64,000 bases of DNA. It comes from Vulcanimicrobiota bacterium (lineage in GTDB: Bacteria; Vulcanimicrobiota; Vulcanimicrobiia; Vulcanimicrobiales; Vulcanimicrobiaceae). Numbering within the stretch: the stretch's first letter is position 1; every line of letters starts with the position of its first letter. Shown here one piece after another: positions 60,363 to 64,000 of this stretch. The DNA is taken from positions 62,001-126,000 of the forward strand of contig PMOS01000031.1 in NCBI GenBank assembly GCA_003161435.1. Reading direction: 5' to 3'. Below the pieces are notes generated by a model. That model saw only the letters and a list, made by a program, of their open reading frames with translations, ran no database searches and was not told where the DNA came from. The translations under genes were made by a program, and so were the position numbers.

Positions 60363-61192
60363 CGGTCCACACGCACGGCGTTAGCGCGAGCACGGATATC
60401 GCTGTTGCCAACGCGCTCGAAGCGATTCGGCTCGTCGGTTATGCCGTCATTCCGTCCGTGCTTGACGAGCGGTTCGTCGCCGAGATCACCGCTTCCATGC
60501 ACCGCGCGCACGCGCGAATCGTCGCGGAGGTCGGGCACGAACGCCTGGAGCGCGCCGGTGAGATGGGCGTGCTGCGCGCCATGATGCGTTACGACGCGAC
60601 CTTCTTCCGGTTGCTCGAGCAACCGGAGGTTCTCGCGCTCGTTGACGCGACGGTCGGCGAGCACGCTATTTTGCACTTGCAGAACGGCTTCATCCTGCCG
60701 TCGCACAGCCCCGAAGCGACGCCGCGCGTCTTTCAGAACGTCTTTCACCGCGACTTTCCGCGATACCTCAACGGTTACGTCGCGTCCGTAAACGTGATGG
60801 TCGCGATAGACCCCTTCACCGCCGACAACGGCGCAACGCTGGTCGTCCCGGGTTCCCACCGGCAGCCGGACCGGCCCGAAACGGCATATATGGAGCGCAG
60901 CGCAATACCGGTAACCTGCCCGGCAGGTTCGCTCGTCGCGTTCGATTCCACACTGTGGCACGCGGCTGGGCAAAACACTTCGGGCGCGGAGCGGTTGGCA
61001 ATCAATCACCAGTTCACGCGCTCCTGGATCAAGCAGCAAATCGACTACGTCCGCACGCTCGGCGACGAGACCATGCTCGGGTTGCCGCCGCGCACGCAGC
61101 AAATCCTCGGATGGTACACGCGTGTGGTGACCAGTCTCGACGAGTACTATCAGCCGCAAGAACGGCGGCTGTACCGCTCGGGACAGGGTTGA
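60359..61192 (+). CDS. phytanoyl-CoA dioxygenase (PhyH)-family Fe(II)/2-oxoglutarate oxygenase
   Basis: 277 residues. Iron and cosubstrate motifs: FHRDFPRYL (His-x-Asp), [34 protein letters not shown] (distal His and Arg). Again next to a glycosyltransferase, as with the related gene at 42377. It probably hydroxylates a surface-glycan component, but the substrate is unknown. Confidence 0.89.
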   Translation: MTVHTHGVSASTDIAVANALEAIRLVGYAVIPSVLDERFVAEITASMHRAHARIVAEVGHERLERAGEMGVLRAMMRYDATFFRLLEQPEVLALVDATVGEHAILHLQNGFILPSHSPEATPRVFQNVFHRDFPRYLNGYVASVNVMVAIDPFTADNGATLVVPGSHRQPDRPETAYMERSAIPVTCPAGSLVAFDSTLWHAAGQNTSGAERLAINHQFTRSWIKQQIDYVRTLGDETMLGLPPRTQQILGWYTRVVTSLDEYYQPQERRLYRSGQG

Positions 61193-61202
61193 GCCGGGGC
61201 CG

Positions 61203-62129
61203 TTGCGCTGGAAGAAGCTTGGGCGCATTTTCGTCCCGGACGGTAGCGCGGCGTGGATGCGGACCCACGCGGCCTCGCCGATCCCATTGCCGCTGGAAGG
61301 CGACCGAATCCGCGTCTTCGTGAGCGGCCGCGATGACGAGTCTCGCGCGCGAATAGGCTCCATCGAATTTCACCTCGCTCGGCCGCACGATGTCGCCGTA
61401 TCCGCAGAGCCGCTCGCCGAGCTGGGCGAGCCGGGAACGTTCGACGAGAACGGGATGGTCGGCGGCTGCGCGCTTGTCGTCGGCGCGAAGGTCTATATCT
61501 ACTATTCGGGCTTTCAGCGTGGGCAGACCGTGCCGTTCTGGTTCTTCGGAGGCCTGCTCGTCAGTGACGACGGCGGGCAAACCGCGCGCCGCGCATCACG
61601 TGCGCCGATACTCGACCGAACAGACGCCGAACCGATCATCGTCGGCGCTCCGTGGATCCTTCGAGAGCGCGGGGTGTGGCGGATGTGGTACACGTCCGGC
61701 GTTCGCTGGGCTCGCGAGCGTGACGAGATGCGCCACTACTACCACGTGAAATACGCCGAATCGGACGACGGCGTTTTCTGGCGCCGCGAGGGACGCATCG
61801 CGATCGACTTCGGCCCCGACGAATACGCGATCGGGCGTCCCTGCGTCGTACGCGACCCCGATCGCTATCGGATGTGGTACTCGCGCCGGGGCGCCTCGTA
61901 TCGGATCGGCTACGCCGAGTCTGATGACGGGCTGACCTGGAACCGGCGCGATGACCGAGTCGGGATCGACGTTTCCCCCGACGGCTGGGACGCCGATATG
62001 ATCGAGTACGCGGCGGTATTCGATCATGCGGGAAAGCGGTGGATGCTCTACAACGGCAATGGCTACGGGCGTTCGGGACTCGGCTTGGCGGTGCTCGAGG
62101 AGGGCGTGCACCGAAGCGGCTCTGACTGA
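61203..62129 (+). CDS. five-bladed beta-propeller protein, glycoside hydrolase 43/32/130-like
   Basis: 308 residues from a TTG at 61203. Repeated blades with GH43-like text: GTFDENGMVGGCALVVGAKV, YIYYSGFQRGQT, GAPWILRERGVWRMWYTSG, YAESDDGVFWRREGR, GRPCVVRDPDRYRMWYSRR, YAESDDGLTWNRRDDR and MLYNGNGYGRSGLGLAVLE. There is no signal peptide, so it is probably cytoplasmic. Such proteins occur in polysaccharide loci, where the catalytic role is often unproven. The 3' end overlaps a convergent glycosyltransferase gene by 67 bp. Confidence 0.83.
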   Translation: MRWKKLGRIFVPDGSAAWMRTHAASPIPLPLEGDRIRVFVSGRDDESRARIGSIEFHLARPHDVAVSAEPLAELGEPGTFDENGMVGGCALVVGAKVYIYYSGFQRGQTVPFWFFGGLLVSDDGGQTARRASRAPILDRTDAEPIIVGAPWILRERGVWRMWYTSGVRWARERDEMRHYYHVKYAESDDGVFWRREGRIAIDFGPDEYAIGRPCVVRDPDRYRMWYSRRGASYRIGYAESDDGLTWNRRDDRVGIDVSPDGWDADMIEYAAVFDHAGKRWMLYNGNGYGRSGLGLAVLEEGVHRSGSD

Positions 62130-63424
62130 CCGAACAGCACAGCCCGTCGCGAGGCGTCGGCGAGCGCATCCCAGCAGTCCTGCGGGAGATTGGCGAACGC
62201 GCGCCACGAGAGCGGCGGATTCGCGACGACGCCGAGAGCCCGATTTGCACGAGCATGCTCGGCGGCGCGTTCGAGCGCGAAAGGATCGTCGCCCCGCACG
62301 CTCTCGACGGACGTCGGTGCCGTGGCAACATTTGAACCTCGGCGGTCGCCCGCAAGGTATGCTTCGAGAAACGACAGATAGCGTCCGACATCGTGCACGG
62401 CGCGAACGCGCTCGCGTCCGCGCGTCGCGACCCTGGCACGAAGCGCGTTGTCGTCGAGAAGCAGCGCGATCGCCTCGGCGAACGCGGTCGGCGGCACGAC
62501 GCTGCTCGGGCAATACGCATGCAGCGTCCCCTGGTTCAGTCCGTACACGCAAGAGGCGAACTCGGCAAAGCGGGGCTCGGTCTGCGCGCAAGACGACACG
62601 ACCGGAACCCCGGCAAGCGCAGCTTCCAGGCGAGAGGAACCCTCGCCGACGTACACGTCGGCGAGGGGATAGATATCGTCGAGGTCGTGCCGGAAGCCCG
62701 CGTGGGTCACGAACGGCGGCGCCTCGGCGCGAAGCTCCGCACCGTGTTGGCCGTCGCCGACGACGAGCAGCCGTAACGGATATCCGTTTGCGCGCAACGC
62801 CCCGATCCCCCTGACCAGCGGACGAACGTAGCCGAGGTGGTCGTCGTCTAGCCGCGTCGCGGTCACGACGAGCAACTCATCTCCGGCGACGAACGCCTCA
62901 CGCGGTAACGGCGCGCGCCGGCCCGGCTCGGCTACTGGCAAGTCCGCAAAGACGACGCTACCGACGGCGAAGTCGTACCGCCGCGCGTGCGCCAAGACGT
63001 CCTCCAGCGCATGCCCGAGGACGCGTCCCTCTACGACAGCTCGATGCAGCTCGGCAACAACGTCCGGGTCGTCGCCCACGAACAGGTCGTTGGATAGGAT
63101 CTCCAGGTACACTGGTGCGCTCACGCGCGCGGCGACCGCAAGCGGAAAGGCAGCGCCGGCGACGGCAAGCACGGCGTCGCGGTCGGCGAGGGCCACGGAG
63201 GCGCGCGCGCGAGCGCCCGCGTCGCGCGCCGCGCTCGGTCCGAGGGCAAGCGCCGGCTCGACGATTAGCCGCGAAGCGACAGCCGCGACATCTTCGACTA
63301 AGTCGCCCTCCGCGCAAAGCACGAGCACGTCGTGACCGCGGTCGCGAAGCCCGCGCGCCTCGCGCAGTGCGACTCGCACCGTTCCGTCGATGCGTGCCCG
63401 CTCGAGAACGATCGCGACGCGCAC
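62063..63424 (-). CDS. GT-B glycosyltransferase (GT4-like)
   Basis: 453 residues. N-terminal Rossmann half VAIVLERARIDGTVRVALRE with ARGLRDRGHDVLVLCAEGD. C-terminal nucleotide-binding half LLVVTATRLDDDHLGYVRPL, LLVVGDGQHGAELR, IYPLADVYVGEGSSRLEAAL and AGVPVVSSCA (the E-x7-E motif region). Transfers a sugar from a nucleotide donor; acceptor unknown. An Ala/Pro/Ser-rich tail of about 80 residues follows the fold. GTG start, 5 bp after the upstream methyltransferase. Confidence 0.85.
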   Translation of the reverse strand: MRVAIVLERARIDGTVRVALREARGLRDRGHDVLVLCAEGDLVEDVAAVASRLIVEPALALGPSAARDAGARARASVALADRDAVLAVAGAAFPLAVAARVSAPVYLEILSNDLFVGDDPDVVAELHRAVVEGRVLGHALEDVLAHARRYDFAVGSVVFADLPVAEPGRRAPLPREAFVAGDELLVVTATRLDDDHLGYVRPLVRGIGALRANGYPLRLLVVGDGQHGAELRAEAPPFVTHAGFRHDLDDIYPLADVYVGEGSSRLEAALAGVPVVSSCAQTEPRFAEFASCVYGLNQGTLHAYCPSSVVPPTAFAEAIALLLDDNALRARVATRGRERVRAVHDVGRYLSFLEAYLAGDRRGSNVATAPTSVESVRGDDPFALERAAEHARANRALGVVANPPLSWRAFANLPQDCWDALADASRRAVLFGQSEPLRCTPSSSTAKPSPERP

Positions 63425-63429
63425 GAAGG

Positions 63430-64000
63430 TCAGTCCAGCCGAACGCGGATGGTGACCTCGTACAGCCCATAGTCGTGCAACAGCGCGACGTTGCGCGAGT
63501 AGCGCTGGCGGCAGCGATCGAACAGCGCGTGGGGGTCGGCGTAGTATAGGTCATCGCGCATTCGCTCCGGGTCGGAGAACCCACTCAGGCAGTTGAATGC
63601 GAAGCCATTGCGCGATAGCGCAGCCAGCAAGTCGATCGTGTCGTGGACGTAGCGCGCCCAGGCGTCGACCGGAACGTCTCCTTTGACGCTGAATATCCCG
63701 CTTGCGACGGTATAGTCCGAGATCGGCACGTCATCGAGCACTTCGGTAAACCGGACGTCGGAGCGCCCGCCGTAGCGCGTTCGACCGGCATCGATCATCG
63801 CTGTCGCGATGTCGTACCCGACGTAACTCGCGAAGCCCGGCAGCAAGTCGAGACGGTCGACGAGTGCTCCGTAGCCGCAACCCAGATCGTTGAGCGTGAA
63901 CCCCGGATCGTCCGCGCAGATACTGAGTACCTGCGTGAAACGAACCTGCTGAGCGTCTTCTGAATTCCAGTCAACGCCGCGCGGCGTCTGACCGTATTGT
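63430..64000 (-). CDS. class I SAM-dependent methyltransferase (5' end outside window)
   Basis: The frame is open to the window edge, so the N-terminus is missing. Visible: a TPRGVDWNSEDAQQVRFTQV lead, the SAM loop FTLNDLGCGYGALVDRL, YVGYDIATAMIDAGR, YTVASGIFSVKGDV and DTIDLLAALSRNGFAFN. This is a common methyltransferase type of polysaccharide loci. Leftward, directly before the GT-B gene. Confidence 0.85.
   Translation of the reverse strand, partial: QYGQTPRGVDWNSEDAQQVRFTQVLSICADDPGFTLNDLGCGYGALVDRLDLLPGFASYVGYDIATAMIDAGRTRYGGRSDVRFTEVLDDVPISDYTVASGIFSVKGDVPVDAWARYVHDTIDLLAALSRNGFAFNCLSGFSDPERMRDDLYYADPHALFDRCRQRYSRNVALLHDYGLYEVTIRVRLD

Overview
GC-rich chromosomal DNA, densely packed with genes on both strands, and no tRNA, rRNA, CRISPR array or phage/IS core gene that I can see. 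Two large outer-membrane receptors with an N-terminal carboxypeptidase-like domain, PilZ and FHA domains, a LexA protein with Gram-positive/actinobacterial-type SOS boxes, and the overall gene set suggest a double-membraned bacterium from a deep-branching, GC-rich soil lineage. Candidatus Eremiobacterota (WPS-2/Vulcanimicrobiota) is my best guess, at low confidence.

Layout. 1-11.4 kb: housekeeping genes. These are a class III aminotransferase, a tRNA-dihydrouridine synthase, a secreted hydrolase, an FHA-coaBC-coaX operon for coenzyme A synthesis, a methionine gamma-lyase-like enzyme, an orphan PTS IIC permease, and lexA divergent from a LysM protein with two SOS boxes between them. 11.4-20 kb: a repeat-rich spacer with a 147-bp inverted repeat, a TonB-type receptor, sucCD and small proteins. 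20-30 kb: a long leftward gene run with acyl-CoA dehydrogenase, 3-hydroxyacyl-CoA dehydrogenase, thiolase, a cation efflux protein, a methyltransferase, a GDP-deoxyhexose reductase, a GDP-mannose 4,6-dehydratase interrupted by a full-length intein, and a PilZ protein. 30-38.3 kb: a second receptor, then an operon of lysine 5,6-aminomutase (two subunits), a PBP4-type D-Ala-D-Ala carboxypeptidase and a SIS-domain protein.

39-50 kb and 53.7-64 kb are surface-glycan regions. The first has a GT2-GT90 fusion, two sulfotransferases, a phytanoyl-CoA dioxygenase-like enzyme and a deoxysugar operon (rmlB, rmlA, an rmlD-like gene, two further SDR enzymes, a C-methyltransferase) without an rmlC. The second has an epimerase-GT2 fusion, methyltransferases, a split transketolase, a second GT2 and dioxygenase pair, a beta-propeller protein and a GT-B glycosyltransferase. 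Between them lie an ECF sigma/anti-sigma/membrane protein operon and a class I aminotransferase.

A short dispersed repeat with core CTTCGACAAGCTCAGGGTGA occurs about eight times between genes and at gene ends, and reaches into two coding regions. The strongest points for follow-up are the intein in the sugar-nucleotide dehydratase, the lexA/LysM double-operator region, and the lysine aminomutase-DacB-SIS operon.
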